Of a stretch of 64,000 bases of DNA, positions 21,994 through 34,058 are shown piece by piece. How positions within the stretch are numbered: position 1 is the first letter of the stretch; every line of letters starts with the position of its first letter. Location of the stretch: the NCBI GenBank assembly GCA_028554755.1, contig JAPTOF010000015.1, forward strand, positions 12,473,501 through 12,537,500, written 5' to 3'. Source of the DNA: Cordia subcordata (taxonomy: Eukaryota > Streptophyta > Magnoliopsida > Boraginales > Cordiaceae). Made by a program: the position numbers and the translations under genes. The notes under the pieces were generated by a model. That model did no database searches. It was given only the letters and a program-made list of their open reading frames with translations, and was not told where the DNA came from.

Positions 21994-23774
21994 TGATGTC
22001 TTCTTACGAGTGCAAGTTTTAAAAGACCCGCAAGCGTACGGATCGTGCAATACAGTGTTTACGAGTGCGGGTGTCGAACCACAGGGAGGCGTGAATATCG
22101 TGAATGTATCCTATGCTTGGTGTCCTAAAAGAGATAAAAAGAAAGATCTAAACTAAGTGTACTTTTTCTTGTGAAGGTTTGGATTGTCAGGAGCTCTAAG
22201 TAAATGAAAAAAAAACTAAACTATGAATAAAAACAAAAGGGACGCAGGTTGATTAAGAAGAAACTAACAATTGGAAAGGGATTAGGGTGACTTGGACTTA
22301 TGAATGGGTAACTCCATACTCAAATGCTATGGGATTAAGGGATGATGGCTAACTATCAAAAGTGCTCTTAACTAGGTTGTTAGTTAGTGTCCTGATTTCC
22401 CTCTAGGACACGGTGCGGGTCCGTCCCTAGGCGACGTCTCCTAGAGCTACGGCATGGTCCTTATGACCTAGGGCCTCAAGAGGGACTAACTAACTTCCTA
22501 GGTGGCTTCGAATGAACCTACCCTAGTACCTAAACCATTGGCTGGGTTTAAAGCCAAGACCTAGTGTTGCTAAGGTCGACTAAATCTATCATGGAACCTA
22601 TTGGCTGGATTTAAAACCAAAGGAAACTCGACCTAGATTAGTTTTAAATTATACTCCGTCATTCTAAGATCACTACGGCAGGATTTGACTAACATTCATA
22701 CACATGTGATATTGAAATTATGCTTGTTACTAGGCATGCAAATACGCATATAGACATGAATAAAAGCACTACCCACTTCATAACATCCATGTATAAACAC
22801 ATAGACATGAGTACAGTATGGATTAGATGTGTTTAGTAACAAACAAACTTCAATTAATATATATGTACTCATCTAGGTATTTTATCAAACACATAGACAT
22901 GAATGAAAGAACACCCAATTAAACAAAACAAATCAAAACATATATATATATATATATATACATATATATATAGATATTCAGTCATCATATCCCATATCAT
23001 AAGAGTATAAAATTAACCCATTACATAAGCTTTATCACCCTATACAAGCCTACTCAGACATAATAGAAAATAGAATGAAAGAGATATAACGAAACTCCCC
23101 TTTCATCCTAGCGATTTTATAACACAACTTGTAAACAATCTCGATTCCAAAGCGTTTGAATCCTCCAACGAAACTTGGTTCTTCGTGAAAAGTATGTGAA
23201 AAGGGTGTGTGAGGCGGCTAGGGAATAGGGTTAAGTGTGTGTGAGAATAGGTGTGAAGTGTGTGTAAAAACTCTCCTCCTTTTCTGCTCAGCATCGGGCT
23301 TTATTTATAGACGGTAGACCGGCCTCTGGAGTACTCGACCGGCTTTCTTCAAGGGCTCTCTGGAGTGGCCGGTCGACCTAGCCGGTCGACCGGCTCTTGA
23401 AGGGTCGTCCGCTTTTCGACGGCTCTGAGTGGCCGATCGACCTAGTCGGTCGACCGGCTATTCTTCCTTAGCGTCCGCTGACTTCCTTCATCCAATTTTT
23501 CGTCATTTCGCCTTTAGTCTTCTCCTTAGACCCGTGCATGTCCTATCTTCATCACCTTTCATTGTTCAATCTTTATCTTAACCCAAAATCACCTGAATCA
23601 TTGAAAATAAGCTATTAGTGTAGCATTTTATCTCTTAAACTCAATATGCACATTTATTCACACTTAAGCCTATTGCTATCAAAAGTACTACACTAATGCA
23701 TCATTATAAGCATTCAACACCTCTAAAGTATAAGTAAATGGCGATGCAAACACACACCAAATCACAACTCATCA
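21994..23774 (-). repeat. 3' LTR of the Athila-type element
   Basis: 1781 bp, matching 31101-32879 over its whole length. It includes a - strand TATA box (TATAAATA, 23302-23309), the palindrome AGCCGGTCGACCGGCT (23380-23395), and two hairpins at 22538-22557 and 22601-22620. The second hairpin has one arm changed to AACCAA. A TA-rich tract at about 22942-22970 is slightly longer than in the other LTR. Confidence 0.93.
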
Positions 23775-23775
23775 A

Positions 23776-23796
23776 CACCCCAAACCTTCTCCTTGC
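23776..23796 (-). other. Polypurine tract of the Athila-type element
   Basis: On the - strand the bases just inside the 3' LTR are AAGGAGAAGGTTTGGGGTG, purine-rich apart from a few T. A similar purine-rich stretch recurs at about 24661-24690 (inverse of 'cacccccaaaccta'). Confidence 0.55.
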
Positions 23797-25291
23797 TTGT
23801 CCTCAAGCAAGCCTAATCTTAAATTTTATTTCTAAAGTCGATACAATGGATTGCCAAGGACTGACTCGCTATCAGCATTAGTTTGAGAAACATGAAAGGG
23901 CATTCCTATTGTGAAGAGATCCCTAAGCCTCTTTGAATCTTCCCTCTACTCATAAGGGGTCTCGTTCCTCATGAGAATTTCCCAAGTAGCCAATCCACCA
24001 CAAGCCTAGGATTCTAACTTACGCACTTGGGCTGTTGATATTTCGTGCTCCCTCACTAACATGGTCTCCCTGACATGCACCAAGCCTCAAGGATAACAAG
24101 AGAGAATATACAAACACAATGGCTTAAAAAGCCTTATTGACGTGTCTACAAAGATGATAACTTGTGCTAAGTTGACATTGTGTCACTTATGCACTTATTC
24201 ACTAACTTTTAGGTGCCTTTGGCTTTTCTTCATTCATAGATTTTTTGCACCTTTTTGCCTCTTTTTTTTTTCATATGCTTTGTATTGTATTCTCAAAACG
24301 AAAGAAAAAGAAAGGCTTAGGCATATCAACAAGAACCAATCAAAGACGGGGCACTCATATCAATAACCTTTTTTTAACACTCTTTCCTACCAAGCTATGG
24401 GGTGGCTACAAGAGTCATTCTTTTAAGGTTCTCACTCCCCACAATTTTGAAGGGCATCCCCTCCAAGACTTAGATTTCAAACCACTTTATTCATTCCCCC
24501 ACAATGCTTCTCATCTTCATAAATCAATAGAGTCAATCACAAAAGCCAACACAATGATCAACAAAGAAATAAATGACTCTATATGCATCAAAATTTTTCA
24601 ATTTTCACCATTTTTATGCATGATGCAATCTACCCTAAGCAAGGTATAACAAGAAAACCAAACTCCCACACCCCCAAACCTAAACTTTTCTTGTCCTCAA
24701 GCAAATAGAACGAAGCACAACAAAAACAAGCAAGTTATCATTACAAAACAAGTAAGGGTGGTGGGGATAGGGTGCAAACAGGGAAACAAGTGGAGAAAGG
24801 ATAGATACAACCTTGCATTTTCTTCAAAGCTTTCCATGCCAACGTCATCTCACCATACTGCTAACCTGTGACTCACAATTCATAAATACTCACAAAGAAA
24901 ACAAGATTAGCAGCATTGCCTATGCATACTCGCATTGGCATGTGCAATAAGAAGCAGTGGTGTATCTTACGGGACAAAGGATTGGAATTCAACACTTTAA
25001 GTTGGGTGCAAGAAAAGATAAAAGAAAGAAAATAAAAAGAAACAAAAGTCAAACAAATGCAAGACTATAAAATTGAACCTAGGTTGCCTCCTAGTAGCGC
25101 TAACCACCAAGCCGTCAGCCAGGCAAATACTAGCTCATCTTCAACTTCCATCTGCGGGATCCTGAAGCTCTAAAACCTCCACACGAGCCATGCTCGGATC
25201 ATAAGCGTGCTTCAGGCGTTGCCCATTTACCGTCAACTCTCGGCCATCCTTTAAGTCTTTGATCTTGATTGCTCGGAAGGATAGGCAATCA
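23797..25291. other. Spacer between integrase and 3' LTR; no gene seen
   Basis: About 1.5 kb with no coding region that can be recognised on either strand. Related Athila elements often carry an envelope-like ORF here. Open stretches on the + strand (24142-24649) show no family features and run antisense to the element. Confidence 0.6.
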
Positions 25292-26217
25292 TCACCTCAT
25301 ATGGACCATCCCATCTCGCCTTAACCTTACGGAAAAAGCTTCACGTGAGTTAAACAACCAAACTTTATCAAGAGGAGAGAATGATTTCTTAATAACGTGT
25401 TTATCATGGATTCTCTTCATCCTATCCTTATAAAGTTTAGCGTTCTCATATGCCTCGAATCTAAGTTCTGCTAGGTCTAGCCTCCTTTTCTCACCCGCTC
25501 TTGCCAAGTCAAAATTTAGGGCTTTGATTGCCCAATACGCTCTATGTTCAAGTTCAATCGGCAAGTGACAAGCTTTACCAAATACCAATCTATACGGAGA
25601 CATACCAATAGGAGTCTTAAAGGCGGTACGGTAGGCCCACAAAGCATCATTTAATCTAATAGACCAATCTTTTCTATCAGGCCTAACCGCTTTCTCTAGA
25701 ATGTGTTTGATCTCTCTATTGGACACCTCTACTTGTCCACTAGTCTGCGGGTGATAAGGAGTGGCTACTTTATGGGTGACTGAATATTTCCTCAACAAGG
25801 CCTCTAAAGTCTTATGGCGAAAATGCAAACCCCCATCACTAATTAAGACCCTAGGGACTCCAAATCTAGAGAAAATGTTCTCTTTAATAAACTTAACCAC
25901 TACCCTATGGTCATTAGTGCGTGTAGGAATAGCATCAACCCATTTGGATACATAATCAACGGCCACTAAAATGTATTGACACCCAAAGGAAGGTGGAAAT
26001 GGACCCATGAAGTCTATACCCCAAACATCGAACAACTCACAAGGAAGAATAGGGATAAAGGCATCATGTTTCTCCTAGAGATGGACCCGGATTGTTGACA
26101 TCTAAAACACTTTTTGCAATATTCTGGCATCCCTAAAGAGAGTAGGCCAAAATAATCCACTTTGCAAGACCTTCGCAGTCTTATTCCCACTAACATGACC
26201 CCCACACCTCTCATCAT
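25292..26217 (-). pseudogene. Athila-type integrase
   Basis: Read leftward, a zinc-binding remnant (CH..CGGHVSGN.., about 26217-26150, with the second Cys pair in another frame) precedes a long open core (26035-25292, 247 codons). The core has all three acidic residues of the DD35E triad: in [13 protein letters not shown], in VLISDGG and in [33 protein letters not shown] and an L-x-F-E-A-Y-E-N-A block follow. The C-terminus is cut by a frameshift near 25335. The catalytic core itself looks intact. Confidence 0.85.
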
Positions 26218-26397
26218 GACACATGCTTAACACGCTCTCAAACTCCTACTCAGGCACACACCGTCAAATCATTTGATCCGCACACACTTTAAAAAGATAG
26301 GGGTCCTCCCAAAAGAAATGCCTAACTTGTGCTAGGAACCTATCTTTTTCTCTTTTCTCCCAATGAGACGGAAAACACCCTGTGGCAAGATAATTAA

Positions 26398-27780
26398 CTA
26401 TATGAGCGAACCAAGGTGTGTGATGAGAAATAGCAAATAATTGCTCATCAGGGAATGAATCATGAAAAGGAGATGGATCACTAGAAGACTCGCTAACAAG
26501 ACGGAAAGATGATCCGCAACTAAATTCTCTCTACCCTTCTTATCCCAAATTTCTAAGTCAAACTCTTGAAGGAGGAGCATCCACCTAATCAAGCGGGGCT
26601 TAGATTCTTTCTTAGACAACAAATACTTCAATGCCGCATGATCGGTGTAGACAATTACTCTGGATCCTAGGATGTATGACCTAAACTTGTCGAGAGAGAA
26701 GACTATCACTAGAAGCTCTTTTTTCATAGTAGTGTAATTCTTTTGTGCTTCATCAAAAGTCTTGCTAGCATAGTATACAACATGGGGCAACTTATCCTTC
26801 CTTTGACCTAAAACAGCTCCTATTGCATAATCGGATGCATCACACATAACCTCAAATGGGAGGCTGTAGTCAGGTGGTTGGATAATCGGGGATGTTGATA
26901 ATAAGGATTTAAGCCTATTGAAAGCTCTAACACATTCATCGTCAAAGTCAAAAGGAACATCTTGTGCTAGAAGCCTAGACAAAGGACGTGCAACGTGACT
27001 AAAATCCTTAATGAATCTACGGTAGAATCCTGCATGTCCTAGAAAAGATCTAACATCCTTGACACACTTAGAGACAAGCAACTTCTCAATTAATTCAACC
27101 TTAGCTGGGTCAACTTGAATTCCATTAGATGAGACAACATGACCCAGCACTATCCCTCGTTGCACCATGAAGTGGGATTTCTCCCAACTTAACACTAAAT
27201 TCTTCTCCACACATCGGTCTAAGACTAAAGAGAGATGATTCAAGCACTCATCAAAGCTATCTCCAAAGACTGAGAAATCATCCATAAAAATCTCTAAGTG
27301 TCTCTCAATCATATCACTAAAAATGGCCATCATGCATCTCTGAAAAGTCACTGGTGAATTACAAAGACCGAAGGGCATTCTCCTATAAGCAAAAGTGCCA
27401 TAGGGACAAGTAAAGGTGGTCTTTTCCTGGTCCTCGAAACACAGGGATCTGGTTATATCCCGAATAGCCATCTAGAAAACAATAATAGCTGTGCCCAGCT
27501 ACTCTATCTAAAATCTGGTCTAGAAAAGGCAATGGGAAATGATCCTTCCTAGTTTTGGAGTTGAGCTTCCTATAATCAATACAGACCCTCCATCCCGTAG
27601 GAGTACGTATAGGGATAAGCTCTCCTCTCTCATTCTCAACAACTGCGATCCCGGACTTCTTAGGGACAACTTAGACTGGGCTAACCCACTCACTATCGGA
27701 GATCGGATAAATAATACCTGCATCCAAAAGCTTAATGATCTCCTTCTTAACTACTTCGCTCATGTGTGGGTTTAGCCTCC
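26398..27780 (-). pseudogene. Athila-type reverse transcriptase and RNase H
   Basis: RT motifs in order: GIIYPISDSEWVSPV, a stop, VVPKK.G, then TPTGWRVCIDYRKLNSKTRK. A frame change follows near 27471, then [20 protein letters not shown]. The catalytic loop reads [10 protein letters not shown], with both Asp present. The long open part (27471-26398, 357 codons) continues into RNase [45 protein letters not shown], ending near ENLVADHLS. Frame changes at both ends prevent one continuous polyprotein. Confidence 0.85.
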
Positions 27781-28211
27781 TTTGCATCTCCCTAGAAGGA
27801 ATGGCTCTATCTTCAAGGTGAATACGATGCATACAAATAGAGGGGTCTATACCTCGTAAATCATCAATCTTCCACCCTATTGCCTTCCTATGTTTCCTAA
27901 GGACCTCTAAGAGACGCTTCTCATTCTCACTAGAAAGATCGGAAGCTATGATAACCGGAAGAGTCTCACTAGAGCCTAGGAATGCATACTTCAGATGATC
28001 CAGAAGGGTTTGAGCTCTAAAGAAAGGCTGGGCTCAACCAAGGGGGACTTAACCTCAGCATCATCAATGCGTTCATCACTAGAAATGGGAGTAGAAGAAT
28101 TAACCTTGAGTGACTTATTAATCAAACAGCTCTCAATTAAGGAAGTAAAAGCTATACATTTCTTCTCTAAGGTCTCCAAATCAAAATTTGACATCACTTC
28201 TTCAAATTTCC

Positions 28212-29378
28212 TCAAATCATCTCCATCATCATAGTCATTTCTATGAAATCCTCAATGCAAGAATCAATCACATCTACTTTAAAGCACTCTTCTCCATCCT
28301 CCTCTCCTATACTAGCTCTATTCACCACCTCTGCAACCTTCATAGTGGATTTCAAATTCCCAAATTTCATTTCTAATATCCCTGACCTACAATGGATAAT
28401 GGCATCTGCGGTGGCAAGGAAGGGGCGACCTAGAAGAATGGGTGTAGAATGTCTAGAGTCGTGTCCCGAATCCATATCTAACACTATAAAGTCAACAGGG
28501 TACACGAACTCACCAACCAGAACCATAACGTCCTCTATAACCCCCATAGGTATACGCTCGGATCTATCACTAGTGAAGAGTAACATACGTGGGAGACAAC
28601 TCACCTAGGCCTAAGCTGGCGATAGACAGAATAGGGAATAAGATTCACACTAGATCCTAAATCTAACAAGGCATGATCAATTTGCGTCTCACAGATCCTA
28701 CAAGGAATGGTGAAAGCTCCGGGGTCACTCCTCTTGGGCGGATGGCCCGAAGTACAAATACTACTCACCTTCTCTGTAAGCCTCACCTTCTTAGGAATGG
28801 TCGATGATCTACGTTTCCTTGTACAAAGATCCTTAAAGAATTTAGAGTAAGATGGGGTGGAAATGATCGCATCTATCAGAGGAAGATTGACCTTAAGATC
28901 TTTGAGATGCTCTAAAATCTTGAAGAACCTAGAATTCTCACTAGATGTAGGTCTCTCTAAAGCGGATGGAAAAGGAACTCTAGGCTCTATATCTCTAGAT
29001 GTATGGGAGTTATCCATAGGTTCTTTTCCCTCTCTATGTGGTCGGGAAGTACTAATCTCTCCCTGATCTCTAACGGTCTCATTTCTCTCAACATGACTCT
29101 CTAGAATTTCCCCCAACAAGGTTACCATGTTGTGCTCTAGACTCGAAAGGACCACTAGGTGCAGACACTGCAGAGTCAATTCCTACCCTATTATCCACTA
29201 CCCGACCGCTCCTAAGAGTGGTGACAGCTTTAGCTTGAGCCTGAGAAGGGTAAGTGGTGTCAGTGAAGGAACAAGATTGGACTCTAGGATTTACTTCCGG
29301 CTGAGAAGGTAATTTCCCGTGGTCTCTAGTGCTCAATTGACTAGCAATCTGTCCTAACTGTGCCTCAAACCTGGCCAT
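28212..29378 (-). pseudogene. Athila-type gag C-terminus and protease region
   Basis: Upstream (29378-29088) is a linker with MARFEAQLGQIASQLS and AKAVTTLRSG, typical of Athila gag-pro linkers. The protease block in 29179-28601 reads CRICETQIDHALLDLGSSVN then LIPYSVYRQL, where D-L-G-S-S is the active-site form of this group. The next stretch (28604-28212) has GVIEDVMVLVGEFVYPVDF then ILLGRPFLATADAII, the usual end of the protease domain. The three parts are in different frames. 28211-27780 is a poorly conserved linker. Confidence 0.8.
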
Positions 29379-29390
29379 TTGCTGCCTATT

Positions 29391-30723
29391 TTATGCCAAT
29401 TCCTGTTGTTGATTATGAATAAATTGCATTATCTTCATCATGTCATTACTAGGAGGCTGGCTACTAGAGGGAGCAAGTAAAGCTTGAGGTTGAGGAGCAC
29501 TAGTGAGACGAGGTTGATTGACTTGATAGAAACCTGGGGGATATTGCGGACGGGGTCGCTGCTGAGGTGGAACTTGAGGATGTGAACTAGACTCATGCTG
29601 TCCTTGTCTCCAGGAAAATTTCGGATTGTCCCTCCAACCCGGATTGTACGTGTTTGAGTATGGATTATACTCACGAGAATAACCTTGTGTGGCACACACT
29701 TGCTCTTTCATGAATTCAGGAAATTGGGATGCTAAAGGGCAAGCTAGGGTCTCATGAGATGACTCGAGCATAATGCACAAACTTCAACAACTAAGGGGTG
29801 GAGGAAGCACTTGAAGAACTAGTCCTAGGACTCTGAGATGAAATGGACAAAGAGATGAATTGATCTAGTTTATTTGTTAACGCCTCGACCTTAGAGGGTA
29901 AGTCCAAGAAATTCCAACCTCACTAACACTTCTCTTGTTAACCCTCGACTAGATCTTTCCATTGCAAAATTTTGAAATGAATTCTCAGCCATCATTTCTA
30001 TTTTCTCCCATGCCTCAATTGGTCTTAAAAGATAGAAACCACCACCGGAGGCGGCATTGACCATCATCCTATTTTGTTCGTTTAAACCTCGAAAGAAGTA
30101 TTGCATTAGGTCATGATTGCCGTACCCATGGTGTGGACATTGTCTAAGAAGATCTTTGAACCTCTCCCAAGCTTCAAGAAAAGATTCTAAGTCATGCTAG
30201 GAAAAAGTCATGATGGCAGTCCTAAGTTCGGCTGTCTTGGCCATGGGATAAAATTTTTGGAAGAATTTAGATTGAAGCTCAGCCTATGTAGTAATGCACC
30301 CATTAGGTAAGGAGTGCAACCAAGTCCTAGCCTTATCCTTAAGAGAGAAGGGAAACAATCTTAGACGTATGACCTCTTGGGAGACATTGGGAACATAGAG
30401 AGTGGAACTCATTTCAACAAAATTAGTAATGTGATCAAGAGGACTCTCATTGCTTCTCCCGTAAAAGAAAGGAAGCATAGCCAACATATTAGGCTTAATC
30501 TCGAAGTTCGTACCCCCAAACCTGGAATTTGAATAGTCGAATTAGGCTCAAATGTTTCGGGGAGAAAGAATTGCCTAAGAGTGGGTTCCTCATCTAAAGG
30601 TGGACACAGTCTACGGGGTTCCTGTCTAAAATAAGCTTGGGCTTGATGCCCAATGTGCTCATGAGGTGGAATGGGATTCATTGGGGGATTGGGTGGATTA
30701 TGAGGATGATTGGGATCGGCCAT
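29391..30723 (-). pseudogene. Athila-type gag
   Basis: The start is set at the ATG on 30723 (MADPNHPHNPPNPP). The core continues over several frames: LRQFFLPETFEPNS, MLAMLPFFYGRSNESPLDHI, IRLRLFPFSLKDKARTWLHS then LPNGCITTW, F..WERFKDLLRQCPHHGY, and LMQYFFRGLNEQNRMMVNAA. This is the standard Athila capsid order. A Pro/Gln-rich stretch follows (29780-29391: YNPYSNTYNPGWRDNPKFSW). Frameshifts near 30480 and 30200 and a stop at about 30198 break it. Confidence 0.85.
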
Positions 30724-31076
30724 CTCCTCAGGAAGATCTCCTAAATTCTTGAAACGTCTAGTGATTCTTTCAGTTCGGGATTAAGAGGAATTAGGGATTC
30801 TTAAGGGATCTCCTACCAAGCATGCACAAACTATCCTAACTCGCCACTTCAACCACAAAACTTTTCAATATTACTAAAATACAGAAAATAATCAAAAATT
30901 CTAAATAGTATAATAAAAAAAATATAAAGTCAAAAGCTTAATCAAACTAACAAAGAGAACTAAAACAAGATAATATAAGCAGTAAACGAAATAAGTAAAA
31001 ACCAAACAAACTATAAAGAAAAAGCAAGAAAAACAACTATCAAAACACACAAGCACCGAATGCAAATCACTGTGCC

Positions 31077-31094
31077 TCCCCGGCAACGGCGCCA
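31077..31094 (-). other. Primer-binding site, tRNA-Asp type
   Basis: On the - strand TGGCGCCGTTGCCGGGGA starts six bases inside the 5' LTR. It is complementary to the 3' end of plant tRNA-Asp (CCA included) over 18 bases. This primer is usual for Athila-type elements. Confidence 0.88.
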
Positions 31095-31100
31095 AAAACT

Positions 31101-32879
31101 TGATGTCTTCTTACGAGTGCAAGTTTTAAAAGACCCGCAAGCGTACGGATCGTGTAATACAGTGTTTACGAGTGCGGGTGTCGAACCACAGGGAGGCGTG
31201 AATATCATGAATGTATCCTATGCTTGGTGTCCTAAAAGAGCTAAAAAGAAAGATCTAAACTAAGTGTACTTTTTCTTGTGAAGGTTTGGATTGTCGGGAG
31301 CTCTAAGTAAATGAAAAAAAAACTATGAATAAAAAACAAAAGGGACGCAGGTTGATTAAGAAGAAACTAACAATTGGAAAGGGATTAGGGTGACTTGGAC
31401 TTATGAATGGGTAACTCCATACTCAAATGCTATGGGATTAAGGGATGATGGCTAACTATCAAAAGTGCTCTTAACTAGGTTGTTAGTTAGTGTCCTGATT
31501 TCCTCTAGGACTCGGTGCGGGTCCGTCCCTGGCGACGTCTCCTAGAGCTACGGCGTGGTCCTTATGACCTATGGACTCAAGATGGACTAACTAACTTCCT
31601 AGGTGGCTTAGAATGAACCTACCCTAGTACCTAAACCGTTGGCTGGGTTTAAAGCCAAGACCTAGTGTTGCTAAGGTCGACTAAATCTATCATGGAACCT
31701 ATTGGCTGGATTTAAAGCCAAAGGAAACTCAACCTAGATTAGCCCTAAATTATACTCCGTCATTCTAAGATCACTACGGCAGGATTTGACTAACATTCAT
31801 ACACATGTGATATTGAAATTATGCTTGTTACTAGGCATGCAAATACGCATATAGATATGAATAAAAGCACTACCCACTTCATAACATCCATGTATAAACA
31901 CATAGACATGAGTACAGCATGGATTAGATGTGTTTAGTAACAAACAAACTTCAATTAATATATATGTACTCATCTAGGTATTTTATCAAACACATAGACA
32001 TGAATGAAAGAACACCCAATTAAGCAAAACAAATCAAAACATATATATATATATATATACATATATATATAGATATTCAGTCATCATATCCCATATCATA
32101 AGAGTATAAAATTAACCCATTACATAAGCTTTATCACCCTATACAAGCCTACTCAGACATAATAGAAAATAGAATGAAAGAGATATAACGAAACTCCCCT
32201 TTCATCCTAGCGATTTTAGAACACAGCTTGTAAACAATCTCGATTCCAAAGCGTTTGAATCCTCCAACGAAACTTGGTTCTTCGTGAAAAGTATGTGAAA
32301 AGGGTGTGTGAGGCGGCTAGGGAATAGGGTTAAGTGTGTGTGAGAATAGGTGTGAAGTGTGTGTAAAAACTCTCCTCCTTTTCTGCTCAGCATCGGGCTT
32401 TATTTATAGACGGTAGACTGGCCTCTAGAGTACTCGACCGGCTTTCTTCAAGGGCTCTCTGGAGTGGCCGGTCGACCTAGCCGGTCGACCGGCTCTTGAA
32501 GGGGGGTCGTCCGGCTTTTCGACGGCTCTGAGTGGCGGTCGACCTAGTCGGTCGACCGGCTATTCTTCCTTAGCGTCCGGCTGACTTCCTTCATCCAATT
32601 TTTCGTCATTTCGGCCTTTAGTCTTCTCCCTTAGACCCGTGCATGTCCTATCTTCATCACCTTTCATTGTTCAATCTTTATCTTAACCCAAAATCACCTG
32701 AATCATTGAAAATAAGCTATTAGTGTAGCATTTTATCTCTTAAACTCAATATGCACATTTATTCACACTTAAGCCTATTGCTATCAAAAGTACTACACTA
32801 ATGCATCATTATAAGCATTCAACACCTCTAAAGTATAAGTAAATGGCGATGCAAACACACACCAAATCACAACTCATCA
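31101..32879 (-). repeat. 5' LTR of the Athila-type element
   Basis: 1779 bp, bounded by TG/CA with ends TGATG...CATCA. It carries a - strand TATA box (32401-32408), a perfect palindrome AGCCGGTCGACCGGCT (32479-32494) with partial copies up to about 32565, and hairpins at 31639-31658 and 31702-31721, both with intact stems. Differences from the 3' LTR are few and cluster as one-base indels in G or C runs of the palindrome region. Confidence 0.93.
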
Positions 32880-34058
32880 GTAATCTACGCATTCGGTCAT
32901 GTAACGGCTAAGGCGTGCATGAGTCATACGATGTCATAATGGATTTGTTTTTATTTCTAAAGAACAATACCCTATGTCTCTTGTCTCAATGGACTACTAT
33001 TATACTTCACCTTTTAGTAATTCATATAATAGCTTAGACATTCAAATAGTAATCAATTATTCGCAAGGTAGTCAGCCCTAAGACAATAGATTAACCCAAC
33101 AACAATATTCAAATCAACAGTTCAAGCAATCACAAGAAAAATAGAAGACTACATCTAAATCCTAGAACGAGAAAATTAGCTACTCATAGTTAAAGAAATT
33201 AAAACAGGAAAAGATGAAATTAACAACTGAAACATGAGAAAATAATAAAAATTTTAAAACTGGAATTTAAATATTCAATCTGAAATTTAAAGTTAAATCT
33301 AAGATTAAATACTAAAAGTAAAAAAAAAATTATAAGCTGAAAGTAAGACTAACCTTAAATTTTTTTATTGAAACTTAAATACTAAAATTAGAATCTAATG
33401 ACAAAAATAAAATCTATAAAAAAAAGTTTAAATGAAAAGAAATTCGGAACGAAGAACCTCGCATCGCTTTAACTCTTCAGACCTTCTCTGCTCACGTCTG
33501 CTTTTTTTTCAAGTCTCTGCAAACCTCCCCTTTTATAGATGACTATCACCGTCTCACATTCACGTGTTTTCTATAAAGAGAGTTCTTTTCCAATTTGGTC
33601 TCCAATTTGTCTTCAAAGTGGACTCCACAAATATTAAATGCAATCCCGTCTGTAAACGTGTATATTTCTTCATGAAGTGTTGATTCAATAAAAAGATCTC
33701 CAATTTTATCATGAGTGGGGCCCGTTGCATTTAACACAATCTGCCTTTTTTTTTTCTAATTTTCGTCCAGAACTTTACAATGCATTTTTCATCATCTTAG
33801 GATCTGAACTAGGCTGAGCATAAAAAATGAAAGTTGTAGGTCTCAAAGTTACTTCCCATTGCCACTTGAGTCACTTTATTTTGATACCCGAGTAAAAAGT
33901 TATGCCAAAAATACAGAGATTGTGCAAAATTGTCCAATTTTCCTTACCTACGAAAATTCTGAAAATAAAACTAAGTTCAAATTCATCCTAAAAATTTCCA
34001 AAAAACTCAAATTAAGTTTCGAAAGGTAAAAAATTTAATAGAAAATATAAGCTCAACA

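Larger units (their letters stand above)
21994..32879 (-). mobile_element. Structurally complete Athila-type Ty3 retrotransposon
   Basis: A 10,886-bp element on the - strand. It is flanked by a perfect GTAAT duplication (21989-21993, 32880-32884). The 5' LTR is 31101-32879 and the 3' LTR is 21994-23774. Both are bounded by TGATG/CATCA ends and are nearly identical by eye, which points to recent insertion. A tRNA-Asp-type primer-binding site abuts the 5' LTR and a purine-rich tract abuts the 3' LTR. Between them lie gag, protease, RT-RNase H and integrase of Athila type, each carrying stops or frameshifts. No envelope-like ORF was recognised in the 1.5 kb between integrase and 3' LTR. Confidence 0.92.
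21575..34058 (-). mobile_element. Older LTR interrupted by the Athila-type element
   Basis: The two flanks of the Athila-type insertion (21575-21993 and 32885-34058) together make about 1.6 kb that starts TGTTGAG and ends CTCAACA. 'gtaagtgcacggaatcgtgacaa' and a 'cgtcccacaaagagg' block near the left end are typical of one terminus of plant Ty3 LTRs. A - strand TATA box (CTATAAAAGGGG, about 33530-33541) fits a leftward promoter. No matching target duplication was found (TATGT against TTGAG), so the ends are provisional. Confidence 0.5.

Noticed and set aside
24245..24649. 134-codon open frame considered as an envelope-like gene
   Set aside because: It is antisense to the Athila-type element and shows no signal peptide, membrane segment or envelope-like pattern.
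21989..32884. Element read as a + strand gene cluster
   Set aside because: The + strand frames are shadows. Primer-binding site, TATA boxes and all protein motifs read on the - strand.
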